DNA of 64,000 nucleotides, from NCBI GenBank assembly GCA_947450325.1, contig CANFUT010000010.1, positions 1 to 64,000 of the forward strand, in the 5' to 3' direction. Positions 26,351 through 35,679 of the stretch are shown piece after piece (position 1 is the stretch's first letter; each line of letters begins with the position of its first letter). Under the pieces are notes generated by a model that worked only from the letters and a program-made list of their open reading frames with translations, was not told the DNA's origin and did not search any database. Position numbers and translations under genes: made by a program. This DNA comes from Flavobacteriia bacterium. Its GTDB lineage: Bacteria; Bacteroidota; Bacteroidia; Flavobacteriales_D; Crocinitomicaceae.

Positions 26351-26701
26351 ATGAAACGCATTTACCACTTAAGTAGTTGTTCAACTTGTCAGCGCATATT
26401 GAAAGAAATCAGTCCATCAGCAGACGTTGAATTGATTGATATCAAAGTACAAAACATCGACGCTGAAACCTTGGATTGGATCAAGTCGAAAGTTGGCTCT
26501 TATGAGGCTTTGTTTTCGAAACGCGCAATGAAATTCAAAAGCATGGGATTGAATCAAATGCAATTGACAGAAGCTGATTACAGAAAATACATGTTGGAAG
26601 AATATACCTTTTTGAAGCGACCTTTCATGATTTTCGGCGAACAAGTATTCATCGGAAATGCTGCCAAAGAAGTTGAAAAAGCAAAAATCGCTTTTGGATA
26701 A
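26351..26701 (+). CDS. ArsC/Spx-family thioredoxin-fold protein
   Basis: This 116-residue protein has the ArsC/Spx fold with a redox pair SCSTCQ at residues 9-13 (CxxC), LKEISPSADVELIDI, and the RPFMIFGEQVFIGNAAKEVE C-terminal pattern. Spx-type proteins modulate RNA polymerase and ArsC-type proteins reduce arsenate with glutaredoxin; no ars genes are nearby, so neither is assigned. It starts 7 nt after the TonB-C gene and is probably co-transcribed. Confidence 0.85.
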   Translation: MKRIYHLSSCSTCQRILKEISPSADVELIDIKVQNIDAETLDWIKSKVGSYEALFSKRAMKFKSMGLNQMQLTEADYRKYMLEEYTFLKRPFMIFGEQVFIGNAAKEVEKAKIAFG

Positions 26702-26746
26702 ACAAGTTTTGTTGAACTAATTTAATTCGAATTTGTACTGCGTTCC

Positions 26747-27370
26747 ATGAAAAAATGGTTTTCAGTACTTTTCATTCAATTTTTTGTGATAGGGGCTTTC
26801 CATGCTCAGAGCAAAGGATTGATTTTGGGTCGTAACATCCAATTGCCAGAAATTGATAGTTCAATACATCTTAAGTATGAGTCAACATTTCCAGTAGACT
26901 CATTAAAAAATTACGATTTCATTTTGATTTTTTCTTCTTCCAATTCAAACCTCACGACTGACGCGGTTTCTAAAATCGAAGCATACGTCAATGAAGGCGG
27001 GAATTTGTATCTCGGAGCTGACAATTGGCCATTTGTGGAGGAAAGCAATCAATTGACGCAAGTTTTTTTCGGAAAACGCTATTGGGGAAATCAGCAACAC
27101 AACAACGAATTGATGCGCGAAAAAAAGCTACTAAAAGATGATTCTGACAATAACCAAGATTTTGCGCTACAATCCACAGTGACATTTCCGATGGATTATC
27201 GCTTGAAAGTCGAAGTTTGGTCGGGCGATGAGCCTTTGATTTTATCTGGTAATTTCGGAAAAGGTAAAATAATCCTCGATGGCGGCTACGCAAGATTTAA
27301 TGTAGCACTGAATCAATCAGCTGAAAGCGAGCAAATTTTCAAAGAATTGATTGATTTTTTGGTGAAGTGA
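26747..27370 (+). CDS. Secreted DUF4350/GATase-like hypothetical protein
   Basis: This is a 207-residue exported protein. It has a signal peptide (MKKWFSVLFIQFFVIGAFHA) and a central segment VSKIEAYVNEGGNLYLGADN typical of the glutamine-amidotransferase-like fold used in DUF4350 and related periplasmic domains, where an elongated VxxGGxL turn precedes a strand. The nucleophile Cys of true amidotransferases is absent. A later GKGKIILDGGYARFN would close the fold. It is 45 nt after the ArsC-like gene and convergent with the cyclase gene. Function is unknown. Confidence 0.65.
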   Translation: MKKWFSVLFIQFFVIGAFHAQSKGLILGRNIQLPEIDSSIHLKYESTFPVDSLKNYDFILIFSSSNSNLTTDAVSKIEAYVNEGGNLYLGADNWPFVEESNQLTQVFFGKRYWGNQQHNNELMREKKLLKDDSDNNQDFALQSTVTFPMDYRLKVEVWSGDEPLILSGNFGKGKIILDGGYARFNVALNQSAESEQIFKELIDFLVK

Positions 27371-27393
27371 ATTAAAGAAGACACCATCTAGCG

Positions 27394-30300
27394 TCAATCA
27401 ACATATTCATTCCTTGCCAATCTGTCTTTGATTTCTTGCAGATTTTGTGCTTTTTTCTCGTTTCTTGCTGCTTTTGCTGTTTCTGTGAAATAGCGGTGGT
27501 TTGTTAAAAAGCCGACCTGAATTTCGTCCCACTTTCTATCACTGTCAATTTTACCATGCTCGCGCAATTCAAGGCGCAATTTATCAGCAATTTTATGGAA
27601 ATCGTCTCTTCCCAAGTAATCTAAATCCGCATCACAAATGATTTCTTCCAAATGATTTTGTGGATTGTGCGGGATTTGCGTCACATAAATTAATTCTTTG
27701 ATTTGCTCGATGTGACTTTCAGAATATCCGAAGTTCGGCAAAATTTCTTCGGCCATGCGTGCCCCGACGGGTTCATTGTTCTCATAACTTTCAACAAATC
27801 CAGCATCGTGGTACGTTGCTGCTGATTTCAATAAAAACAAACCCTCATCCGTAATTCCTTCAGAAAGTGCCAATCGTTCAATTGCATGACAAACGTCTTT
27901 GGTATGTTCAATACAATGGTAGTGCAATTTTGGTGAAAGTTTCTTTTCCAAAATTTTCATGATGTGTTTTTCTGCCTTGTAATAATTGATGCTGCTATAA
28001 AAGTGCAAGTTCATGATTTGTTTGAACTTTTCGTTTGGCACCAATCCTTTTCCGTCTATCGATAATTCAGGTTTGATTCCCTCAACGGAGTACATTTCAA
28101 CATAACCTTTGCTTTTAGACATGGCTTTTCCTCTGAAAGCGCAAGCAAAATATGGTTCAATATGTTTGAATGTATTTCCTGAAATATTTACTTTTCCAGG
28201 TTCGCCCAACATTTCCATTCTTTGAGCTTGATTGACTGTCGAACCCCAAATGTCGTATTGCAATTTTTCAGAACCAATCACTCCAGCTGTCACTTCGCCA
28301 GTATTGATTCCTAAACGTAAATCCCAAATAACTTGGTTGTTTTTTTCTGCTTCAAGTCGAAGTGTTTTGACATAATCTTGAATTTGCAATGCAGCGACAC
28401 AAGCATCAATTGGATTGGTAATATTTCGAACAGGAACGCCACCAGCGCACATATAGGCGTCACCAATGGTTTTAATTTTTTCTAAATTATTTTTGACAAT
28501 GATATCATCAAATTTTCTGAAGTAAATATCCAATTGATTTACAAGTTCTGAAGGTCTTATTTTTTCAGCAATTTTAGTAAAACCAACAAAATCAGTAAAC
28601 ATCACAGAAACCGATTTGAACGCCCTAGCTTGTGCTTTTCCTTTTAATTTTAATTCTTCGTAGGTTGATTCAGGAATAATGTTTTTAAGCAATTTTTCAG
28701 TTTTCTCTTTTTCAATTTCTAACAATTGTTTTTGTTCTTCAAGCTTGTCTTTTTTCTCTTCGATGGTTCTTTTTTGCTTTTCAATTTTGACATTTTGCAA
28801 TCTAATCTCTTTTGTTCTTTCAGCAATTTTCATTTCTAATCGCACTTGTTCTCTTCTTTCGTTGTCTATTCTTTTTCTGATTAAAACAAAAATCGCAATA
28901 CCAATAATTAAGATGATTAAAATCCAAAACCAAGCTGTTTGCCAGAATGGCGTTGCAATTACAATTTCAAGAGTTGCGGGTTCTTCGCTCCATTCGCCAT
29001 TTCCAAGTCGTGCGTAAACTTTTAAAACATACGCGCCCGGTTGGAGTGAATTAAAGTGAATTTGATTAAAATTTCCCATCAATATTTCGCCTTCATCTGA
29101 ACCTTCAAGGAGATATTTGTAGGAAACTAATTCAGGATTACTTAAATCGACAGCCATGATTTTAAGCGTAAAACTGCGCTGTTTATAAGACAAATCAATA
29201 TGAGAAGTATTGGAAATGGTTGTTGTAAGAATTTTGGTGTCATCATTTGGTTTGAGCCAGTTTGCATCTAATTTTATTTTAGTGAAACTCACCTCCATTT
29301 TCCGAGTGACATTATTGAGCGTATTTGGATCGAAATAATTGAAACCAGAAATTCCTCCAAAATACAAAAGACCAGATTTCGAACGAAGAAAAGCTCCTTG
29401 GTTAAATTCATTGCTTAATAATCCATCGACTTCGGTGAAATTTGTCGATTCATAATTGAAAATATTGAATTTAGAAATTCCCTTATTTGTACTTAACCAC
29501 AAGTTACCTTGGTTATCATTTAAAATTCCGTAAATTACATTGTTTGGCAAGCCATTTTTCTTGCTGAAAATCTTTCCTTTCTGATTTTTAATGTCGAGGC
29601 GAATAATACCTGAACCCATGGTTCCCAGCCAAAATACATTTTTTGAACATTGATTGATATGCGTAATGTAATCTTTGGAAAGACTTGAAATGATTCCGTT
29701 TAATTTGGAAGGAACAATGGACAAATTATTTCCATCGATTTTTAATTCATTCAGTCCACCAACGCTTGTAGTGAACCAAATATTCCCATTTAAATCTTTG
29801 TAAATCAATCGGCAAACACCAGGAGCAATCGTTTCTTTTTTCCTTTTTGGATTGTGCTCGAAAACGGTAAAATCATTTTTACTTCTATCATATAAAAGTA
29901 CGCCGCCTTTTGTTGCTAAAAAATAGAGATTGTTTTTCCAATGCACGATATTATAGACTCTTTCAAAATTAGAAGGATTTTTAATTTTATCGAATTTGAT
30001 TTTCTCATACTTGAAATTATTTCCTACTATTTTGAGTGAAAATAGCCCATCTGTTGCGCCAACTAACAAGTCGTTTTCCGAGAGAACGTGAATGCTTAAA
30101 ATCGAAGTTTCACCAACACTTCCTTGCGAGTTAAACTGTTTTTGTTTAAAGAATTGGTCAAATTTCCCGGTTGAAATATTAAGTCTTGAAATGGCATTAT
30201 CGGTTCCGACGAAGAGAAATTTTGTTTTTTGATCTTCTCCAAAACACCAAACACTTGGCGAAGGAATTCCTTTGCTTAAATCACCGCTTGCTCCGATAGT

Positions 30301-31305
30301 TAAAAACCCTGCATTGATTGGATCAAAACTACCCAAGCCACGATTTGTTCCCAACCAAAAAGTTCCTTTTTTGTCTTTAAAAAGTACATTTAAATCATTG
30401 TCAAGCAAGCTGTTTTTTTGAAAAATATTATTGGTTGCTTGAGAAATGATTGGTTTTCCTGAATTTAAATCAATCGAAAAAAGCCCTTGAGATTGCGAAG
30501 CGACGAAAAAATGATTGTCTGTTTCAATCTCGATATCTGAAATATTCAACAGGCCAAATGATTTGTCTAAAACAGGAAGAAAGGGTGTCGCATTGATTGA
30601 ATGATTTTTCAGTTGATAAAGTCCTTGGTTTGTGCCGATCATCCAAGAATAATTGTCCATGGCACGCATGGTATTTACCCGCACAAAACTTCCTTTTTTT
30701 CCAAAAATATAAATTGGAGTCACATGTTTCGTTTTGATGTTTAGCGTAAAAAGACCTTGATCTTCAGTACTTACAAAAATGTGATTCAGATCTTTTTGAG
30801 CAACAAATTTTATTTTGTTGGAAGTAAGATTTGATTTTAGGTGCTCAATTTTTTGGTTTTTTTTATTGAGCAAATACAAACCACTTGATGCACTTCCAAA
30901 CCAAATATTTCCTTGATTGTCTTCAACTAAGCTTTCAATTTGCAATGCCACATTTCCCTTCAATTGAAAAGTTTTAAAAACCTCTAAAAGCGGGTTGTAG
31001 CAGGTTAAACCATTGGCGGTACCAAACCACAATTTACCATCAGTTGCTTTGATAGACGAATGAATGTAGTCGTTTTCAAGTCCGTCGATTTTATCGGAAG
31101 TAAAATTTTCAAAATTCTGCCCATCAAAACGATTCAAGCCATCTTGCGTTCCAATCCATAGTGTTCCAACATTGTCTTGAATAACAGTGGTTACAGCACT
31201 TTGTGATAAACCATCATTGATCGTATAATTTCTGAATCGATAATTATTTTGAGCAATAACTTGGCAAAAACTGGCAATGAATAATATGCAAATTAACTTT
31301 CTCAT
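27394..31305 (-). CDS. Propeller-Y_Y_Y sensor with adenylate cyclase and C-terminal HD domain
   Basis: This is a 1303-residue membrane sensor. Signal peptide 1-18; regulator-propeller repeats to about 690 (LWIGTQDGLNRFDG and similar); Y_Y_Y domain about 715-790; one membrane helix about 797-815; coiled coil 820-885; class III cyclase 889-1080 with metal-binding Asp905 (VMFTDFVGF) and Asp949 (KTIGDAYM), substrate-type Lys/Asp consistent with ATP, and the transition-state Asn/Arg in STVNQAQRME; then an HD-type domain about 1125-1240 with HD near 1166 (ATYHDAGF). The usual output for this sensor type is a kinase plus HTH, so cyclase and HD are unusual. A TAATTTTG -7 element ends 7 nt before the ATG. 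Confidence 0.9.
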   Translation of the reverse strand: MRKLICILFIASFCQVIAQNNYRFRNYTINDGLSQSAVTTVIQDNVGTLWIGTQDGLNRFDGQNFENFTSDKIDGLENDYIHSSIKATDGKLWFGTANGLTCYNPLLEVFKTFQLKGNVALQIESLVEDNQGNIWFGSASSGLYLLNKKNQKIEHLKSNLTSNKIKFVAQKDLNHIFVSTEDQGLFTLNIKTKHVTPIYIFGKKGSFVRVNTMRAMDNYSWMIGTNQGLYQLKNHSINATPFLPVLDKSFGLLNISDIEIETDNHFFVASQSQGLFSIDLNSGKPIISQATNNIFQKNSLLDNDLNVLFKDKKGTFWLGTNRGLGSFDPINAGFLTIGASGDLSKGIPSPSVWCFGEDQKTKFLFVGTDNAISRLNISTGKFDQFFKQKQFNSQGSVGETSILSIHVLSENDLLVGATDGLFSLKIVGNNFKYEKIKFDKIKNPSNFERVYNIVHWKNNLYFLATKGGVLLYDRSKNDFTVFEHNPKRKKETIAPGVCRLIYKDLNGNIWFTTSVGGLNELKIDGNNLSIVPSKLNGIISSLSKDYITHINQCSKNVFWLGTMGSGIIRLDIKNQKGKIFSKKNGLPNNVIYGILNDNQGNLWLSTNKGISKFNIFNYESTNFTEVDGLLSNEFNQGAFLRSKSGLLYFGGISGFNYFDPNTLNNVTRKMEVSFTKIKLDANWLKPNDDTKILTTTISNTSHIDLSYKQRSFTLKIMAVDLSNPELVSYKYLLEGSDEGEILMGNFNQIHFNSLQPGAYVLKVYARLGNGEWSEEPATLEIVIATPFWQTAWFWILIILIIGIAIFVLIRKRIDNERREQVRLEMKIAERTKEIRLQNVKIEKQKRTIEEKKDKLEEQKQLLEIEKEKTEKLLKNIIPESTYEELKLKGKAQARAFKSVSVMFTDFVGFTKIAEKIRPSELVNQLDIYFRKFDDIIVKNNLEKIKTIGDAYMCAGGVPVRNITNPIDACVAALQIQDYVKTLRLEAEKNNQVIWDLRLGINTGEVTAGVIGSEKLQYDIWGSTVNQAQRMEMLGEPGKVNISGNTFKHIEPYFACAFRGKAMSKSKGYVEMYSVEGIKPELSIDGKGLVPNEKFKQIMNLHFYSSINYYKAEKHIMKILEKKLSPKLHYHCIEHTKDVCHAIERLALSEGITDEGLFLLKSAATYHDAGFVESYENNEPVGARMAEEILPNFGYSESHIEQIKELIYVTQIPHNPQNHLEEIICDADLDYLGRDDFHKIADKLRLELREHGKIDSDRKWDEIQVGFLTNHRYFTETAKAARNEKKAQNLQEIKDRLARNEYVD

Positions 31306-31311
31306 TTACTT

Positions 31312-31319
31312 CAAAATTA
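31312..31319 (-). promoter_or_regulatory. -7 element of the cyclase-HD gene
   Basis: On the minus strand this reads TAATTTTG, ending 7 nt from the ATG. The leader would be only a few nucleotides. Confidence 0.45.
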
Positions 31320-31405
31320 ATAAACTCGAATTGAAATTTCACTTTTTTGATGTTAATGTTTTTGGTTTATACCAAGATTCTCATTTTTGGAAATTTCGAA
31401 AAGCC

Positions 31406-31442
31406 AAAAAAGCCACTAGAATCGAGTGATTTCAGTGGCTTT
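31406..31442 (-). terminator. Terminator of the tryptophan dioxygenase gene
   Basis: AAAGCCACT and AGTGGCTTT pair around an imperfect inner stem. On the minus strand a run of six T follows, placing it after kynA. Confidence 0.75.
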
Positions 31443-31509
31443 ACTTCTTGTTTAATAAAATATGATTTTGGTCAGTTTATTTTTAGACCTTGATTTTAAG
31501 TGTTTTAAA

Positions 31510-32475
31510 TTATTGCAATTTAGGATCTGCCAATACACTATCGACCCATGATTTTCCCCAAAGTTCGATTTCTTCATTTGACCAAATGGCAGGATAAAAA
31601 ATGCGCTTTTGGAATCTTGGAGGTAAATATTGTTGCCAATTTGTTCCACCTGTTGCAGCTACATCTGAAGATTTAATTTGCAAATATCTAACAGCAGATT
31701 TATAATGCGCCAAAGGCCAATTTACGTTCACATTGATGTCATTTTGTTTCAAGGCTTGAATGATGTCAGGATTTTTTTGTTCTTCGTCTGTCAATCTCAA
31801 ATAAGCTTGCCAAAGATTCCTCGTTTTGTTTGCCTTTCCTAATGTGATGAATTCATCTTTGTATTTGGCTTCAAATTCAATTAATGTCAAGGTTTTGGTT
31901 CCCGTCCCGACTTCTGTTGCGCCTTCCTTCCAATAAATGTGTTCAAACATGGCTTCAATGTCATCAGAGTTGGTAAACGTAGCGCGTTTGTCTTTGTGCA
32001 CCAAATTGATGAATTCAGTGGAATACATTTCAATTTTTCTATATTGCGCAGATTGAAAACCACTTGCAGGAAGCAAAGACATTCTGAATTTCAGAAATTG
32101 TTCTTTTTCCATGCCGTCTATCATGATTTGGAAACTGGCTGTTAAGGCCTCAAAATAGCGATTGATTCTTGTCAGTCTTTCCAAGAAAAATTTACCTGTC
32201 AACGCTTGGTGATTTCCTATTTGTTCAAATTCATGCAAGGCTAAATTGAAATACAATTCAGTAATTTGGTGATACATGATAAAAATTTTCTCATCTGGAA
32301 AACTGGTACGAGGATTTTGTAATCCAAGCAAGCTATCTAATTGTATGTATTCCCAGTATTTAACTGAATCTGCATACAACAAACCATCCAAATATGCATT
32401 CAAATCTTGACCAATTAAGGCGTACTTTTCCTGCAACTTTTCAAGTCGTTCTTTTAATTCTGGTGTTATATCCAT
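31510..32475 (-). CDS. kynA: Tryptophan 2,3-dioxygenase
   Basis: This is a 321-residue haem enzyme opening the indole ring of tryptophan to N-formylkynurenine. It has the family core YWEYIQLDSLLGLQNPRTSF then FIMYHQITELYF, in which the His contacts substrate, and FLERLTRINRYFEALTASFQ. The C-terminal GGTNWQQYLPPRFQKRIFYP matches the region around the haem ligand but is less conserved. It starts the kynurenine pathway whose ring-cleavage enzyme nbaC is also in the window. It has its own TATATTTG -7 element (32495-32502) and terminator, so it is a single-gene unit. Confidence 0.9.
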   Translation of the reverse strand: MDITPELKERLEKLQEKYALIGQDLNAYLDGLLYADSVKYWEYIQLDSLLGLQNPRTSFPDEKIFIMYHQITELYFNLALHEFEQIGNHQALTGKFFLERLTRINRYFEALTASFQIMIDGMEKEQFLKFRMSLLPASGFQSAQYRKIEMYSTEFINLVHKDKRATFTNSDDIEAMFEHIYWKEGATEVGTGTKTLTLIEFEAKYKDEFITLGKANKTRNLWQAYLRLTDEEQKNPDIIQALKQNDINVNVNWPLAHYKSAVRYLQIKSSDVAATGGTNWQQYLPPRFQKRIFYPAIWSNEEIELWGKSWVDSVLADPKLQ

Positions 32476-32494
32476 TGTTAATGTTTGACAATAA

Positions 32495-32502
32495 CAAATA
32501 TA
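32495..32502 (-). promoter_or_regulatory. -7 element of kynA
   Basis: On the minus strand this reads TATATTTG, exact TAnnTTTG, ending 20 nt before the ATG. Confidence 0.5.
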
Positions 32503-32588
32503 AACTTTACAAGGACATAGAAATAATTTATTTCGGTTAAGAATTTAACTAGGTGCAAATATGTATGATTATCAATTTTTTACAACAA

Positions 32589-32616
32589 AAAATGGCGTTT
32601 AAATAAACGCCATTTT
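32589..32616 (-). terminator. Hairpin terminator after the DUF3108 gene
   Basis: AAAATGGCGTTTA pairs perfectly over 13 bp with TAAACGCCATTTT; a T-rich run follows on the minus strand. It also shields kynA. Confidence 0.82.
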
Positions 32617-32638
32617 AAAATTTTGTTAAAAATTGAAC

Positions 32639-33427
32639 CTATTTTACTTGGTTTATTTCATGTTTTAATCCTTCCCATTCTACTAAATGGAGCTTCACAA
32701 TTCCAACAGGAATTTTTGCGCGCACAAAAATTGGAATTCGATTTTCGTCATTGGTAACCCAAAAACTGACATCGTTTTCGTTTTTAAAATACCTTCCTTT
32801 TTGCAGAACTGGAACAAACTTTTTGCAATTGAATTTTCCTTTGCGAATGTGGATTACTTCATCGCCAACAAACTTGATTTTCAAAGGCCAGATTTCATCG
32901 TCCATGAAGCATTTGAATTCAACGACATCACCGACCTTCATTTTTTTGAAGTCCAAGGTTCTCGCATAATAAAATGAAGAAACCATGTCTTGAATCGCCA
33001 AAGGAACTGTAAATTCTTTTCCATTTCCATTATTGACTTTCAATTTGTCGTGTTTGAACGTATAATCTTGCGTCACTTTGTGTCCGCCTTCATCTACTCT
33101 GCGAACGAATTGCCAAGGAAAAACACCTTTTTTGTCGATGTAACTTTCATAAACATCATTGACTTTGAAGAAAGTATTGAATCCTCCCAACGTTCGTCCC
33201 GTTCCTTTCATGTGCAACAATTCTCTTTCTCCTGCTTTTTTAGACGTCTTACTAACTTCCAAAACTGCTTCACCAGCATCCACAAAACCATAGGTAATTC
33301 GATACCTCAATTTTTCTCCTGCTTGAAATGCTTTGTTTGTAACTGTAGGATATGTAACAACTGAAGTGCTACTCGTCATTCCGAAAACAACAGCAACCAA
33401 ACTCAATACAAAAAACCAATTTTTCAT
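32639..33427 (-). CDS. Exported DUF3108 protein
   Basis: This is a 262-residue protein starting at the ATG at 33427, which gives the signal peptide MKNWFFVLSLVAVVFG. The mature part carries the DUF3108 pattern: FQAGEKLRYRITYGFVDAGE, VNDVYESYIDKKGVFPW, QDMVSSFYYARTLDF, and FVPVLQKGRYFKNENDVSFW near the end. It is a periplasmic beta-rich protein (also called ATP-dependent exoDNAse-like in some annotations, without support). Function is unknown; it is common in Bacteroidota. It is a single gene with its own terminator. Confidence 0.8.
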   Translation of the reverse strand: MKNWFFVLSLVAVVFGMTSSTSVVTYPTVTNKAFQAGEKLRYRITYGFVDAGEAVLEVSKTSKKAGERELLHMKGTGRTLGGFNTFFKVNDVYESYIDKKGVFPWQFVRRVDEGGHKVTQDYTFKHDKLKVNNGNGKEFTVPLAIQDMVSSFYYARTLDFKKMKVGDVVEFKCFMDDEIWPLKIKFVGDEVIHIRKGKFNCKKFVPVLQKGRYFKNENDVSFWVTNDENRIPIFVRAKIPVGIVKLHLVEWEGLKHEINQVK

Positions 33428-33642
33428 AATCATAGATTTTAGATAAAAATTGTAAATCAAAGTACATGCCAGAATGTAATTTTCTAAAATGAAATAACAG
33501 TTTTTTACAATAACTTCATTCTATTCAAATTGTTGCTCGGTGCTTTTAATTTAACATTTCTGGATTTAGATAATTTTGAGACTTTGTCTAAAAATCATAT
33601 TTCCGCCTGATTTTAGTCATGTTTGGCACTTTGAAAATGACG

Positions 33643-33650
33643 TAATTTTG
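33643..33650 (+). promoter_or_regulatory. -7 element of the YdcH-like gene
   Basis: TAATTTTG, exact TAnnTTTG, 23 nt before the ATG. TTTG at 33622-33625 may be its -33 partner at a slightly short 17-nt spacing. Confidence 0.45.
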
Positions 33651-33673
33651 TTTCAAATCAACAAGATATAAAA

Positions 33674-33904
33674 ATGGAAAAACACGATCTTCGCCACGAG
33701 TTTCCTGAATTGGAACAAAAAATTCACGATTTAAAAGTTTCTGACAATCATTTCAGAAAATTGTTTGAGCAATACGACGAGGTGAACCACGCAACGCACC
33801 GAATTGAAACAGGTGCAGAAGTTGCCTCAGATGAGGTTTTGAATGATTTTCGCTTGAAAAGAGTTCATTTGAAAGATGAACTTTACAAAATATTGACACA
33901 ATAA
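33674..33904 (+). CDS. YdcH/DUF465-family small protein
   Basis: This 76-residue helical-hairpin protein belongs to the DUF465 family: HEFPELEQKIHDLKVSDNHF and RLKRVHLKDELYKIL are diagnostic. It is cytoplasmic, charged and without cysteines. Family members are small and widespread; their function is not known. It is monocistronic, with its own promoter and a terminator 89 nt downstream, in an otherwise 250-nt gap after the DUF3108 gene. Confidence 0.9.
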   Translation: MEKHDLRHEFPELEQKIHDLKVSDNHFRKLFEQYDEVNHATHRIETGAEVASDEVLNDFRLKRVHLKDELYKILTQ

Positions 33905-33992
33905 GTCAAAAGCGGTGACCTTGGAGATTGGATTTTATTGGTTATCAAATTCAATGGCAAGGTTTTCTTAGCATCAGTAGTAAATGTTAAAG

Positions 33993-34025
33993 AGGGTTTT
34001 GTCAAATTTGATGAAACCCTTTTTT
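33993..34025 (+). terminator. Rho-independent terminator after the YdcH-like gene
   Basis: AGGGTTTTGTCAAA pairs with TTTGATGAAACCCT, with G-U wobbles, followed by a run of T. Confidence 0.8.
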
Positions 34026-34882
34026 TATTTCCTGGCATTCAGGAAAGTGATACCCACTTTAAGTGACAATTGCAGTACACCTATAATTAGGCCGCCACGT
34101 GACACAGAAAAGTTCTTATTATATTGATATTGAATTGAAGGTAAGTAAGCCGCTTCACCTCCAATGAAATAGCCAATTTTGTGATTGAAAGTTTGCGAAA
34201 ATTGAAATCCAAGTCTTCCACCAAAGCCGTTTTTGTTTAGTTGATACTTTTCTGAAATAGAGTACGGAGAATAAACCTTTTGAACTTGAATAAATCCTGC
34301 AACATTATGATGAATACCCAAAAACACATCTGCGTATGCTTGCGTCCGATTGATTCTCGTTTTTTTATTCTAGATGCGTTTGAAACGATTGGATTCTATC
34401 CCTAAAACCAGGTTGTGGACTTTGACTCCACTGATTCCGTATCGATTTCCGTTGGGTAAACTATCAATGATAAAATAATCTAAATCATAATGTCTAAATG
34501 AATTCTGGTAATAAAAGTATCCACCTCTGATACCTAGACTCCTAGTTTTTTCAATTTGATATTCACCTTTGGATTTGGTTTTCAAAGAACCTGTGAAAAA
34601 ATGTCTGGCAGCGATTACATTTGTTTGGTTGTAGAGAAGGAATTCTCTATTTCCGTCAAAACGATAACGTTGCTCGTAAAAATTATTTTTAATTGGCAGA
34701 AAAGTTTTGCCTTCTAAACTCCATTTTTTGTTCAGGTAGTAATTGATTTTCAATTCATTTCCAAACACAAATTGATCTCTCAATTCTACGCCGCCACCAT
34801 AAGAAATATGTAATTTGGGTTCAATTTGCGCTTGAGCAAAACCCAGTGAGAATAGTAAGAATGCAAAAGTTGTGAATTTCAT
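34025..34882 (-). pseudogene. Outer-membrane-type protein interrupted by an in-frame TAG
   Basis: A signal peptide (MKFTTFAFLLFSLGFAQA) starts a frame of 170 codons ending in TAG at 34372-34370. The same frame continues without a break for 114 more codons to 34025, through NKKTRINRTQAYADVFLGIH, with the same alternating, Tyr/Phe/Asn-rich beta-barrel composition. No ATG restarts translation soon after the TAG, only a GTG at 34327. One base change would restore a 285-residue protein. It is either a recent nonsense pseudogene, a strain polymorphism, a base-calling error or a read-through case. The family is not recognised. The thioredoxin operon ends just upstream. Confidence 0.75.
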
Positions 34883-34915
34883 TTGAATCAAGTTATTGAC
34901 TCAAATATATGCAAA

Positions 34916-35635
34916 TTATTTCAACTTTTCAATTTCAGAAACCATCTTCGCTTTTTCAGTAAAACCAAGGTTATTCCAAGCTAATTTTTGATTTTTGTAC
35001 AATTGAATCACAGGCAAAGCTTCGATTTTCATTTCTGCGCACAGTGCTGGATTGGCGTCTGCATCTATGCGAACAATTACTACTTGATCACCCATTTCTT
35101 TAGAGATTTCATCCAAGGAAGGTTTCATTTTTTTGCAAGGTGCACACCATTCCGCGTAAAAGTCGATCAATACAACTTTGTCGGTTTGCAACAATTTGTC
35201 GAAATCTGCTTTGCTCATTCCTGCTGAAACAATTTTATTGTCTGTCGTTTCTGGTAATCTAGCGCTGCGCCATTGCATCATTCCACCTTCCATTTCATAG
35301 ACTTCTTTGAAACCTTGAGAACGCATTTGACTTGCAGCCGAACCACTTCTTCCGCCGCTTAAGCAATAAACCAAAATTGGTTGCGACTTGTCAAATTTCG
35401 AAATTTGCGCGTCAAAATCACTTCCATTCCAATTGATATTTCTAGCGTTTTGAACGTGTCCATTGGCAAATTCTTCGGGAGAACGCACATCAATGATTGG
35501 CGCGCTTGGAAGTTCTTTGATTTTTGCTGCAAATTCAGTGGCTGCTAAAACCGTTTTGGTATTTTGTGATTGTCCGTTAGAGCAAGCTGCAAAAAGCAAT
35601 GCGGTTACTAACAAAAAAGGGAAAAGATTTTTCAT
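34916..35635 (-). CDS. Rhodanese-thioredoxin fusion lipoprotein
   Basis: This 239-residue periplasm-facing lipoprotein has a signal peptide with lipobox (LLFAAC, Cys18). An N-terminal rhodanese domain covers residues 35-125, with PIIDVRSPEEFANGH and the catalytic loop YCLSGGRSGS. A C-terminal thioredoxin domain covers residues 135-239, with DFYAEWCAPCKKMKP as active site. The fusion should couple sulfane-sulfur transfer to disulfide reduction in the envelope. It is the last gene of the rhodanese operon, 44 nt after the DUF983 gene. Confidence 0.93.
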   Translation of the reverse strand: MKNLFPFLLVTALLFAACSNGQSQNTKTVLAATEFAAKIKELPSAPIIDVRSPEEFANGHVQNARNINWNGSDFDAQISKFDKSQPILVYCLSGGRSGSAASQMRSQGFKEVYEMEGGMMQWRSARLPETTDNKIVSAGMSKADFDKLLQTDKVVLIDFYAEWCAPCKKMKPSLDEISKEMGDQVVIVRIDADANPALCAEMKIEALPVIQLYKNQKLAWNNLGFTEKAKMVSEIEKLK

Positions 35636-35679
35636 GAAATATCTATTTGATTATTAAAATGTTGATTTGTTGGAAAGAA

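Noticed and set aside
27394-31305. Cyclase signalling directly to the two Crp/Fnr proteins via cAMP
   Set aside because: Neither paralogue shows the Glu/Arg cAMP-binding signature, so the link is not supported by sequence.
34025-34327. Separate 100-aa gene
   Set aside because: The frame is continuous with the upstream one apart from a single TAG, begins only at GTG and lacks a signal peptide.
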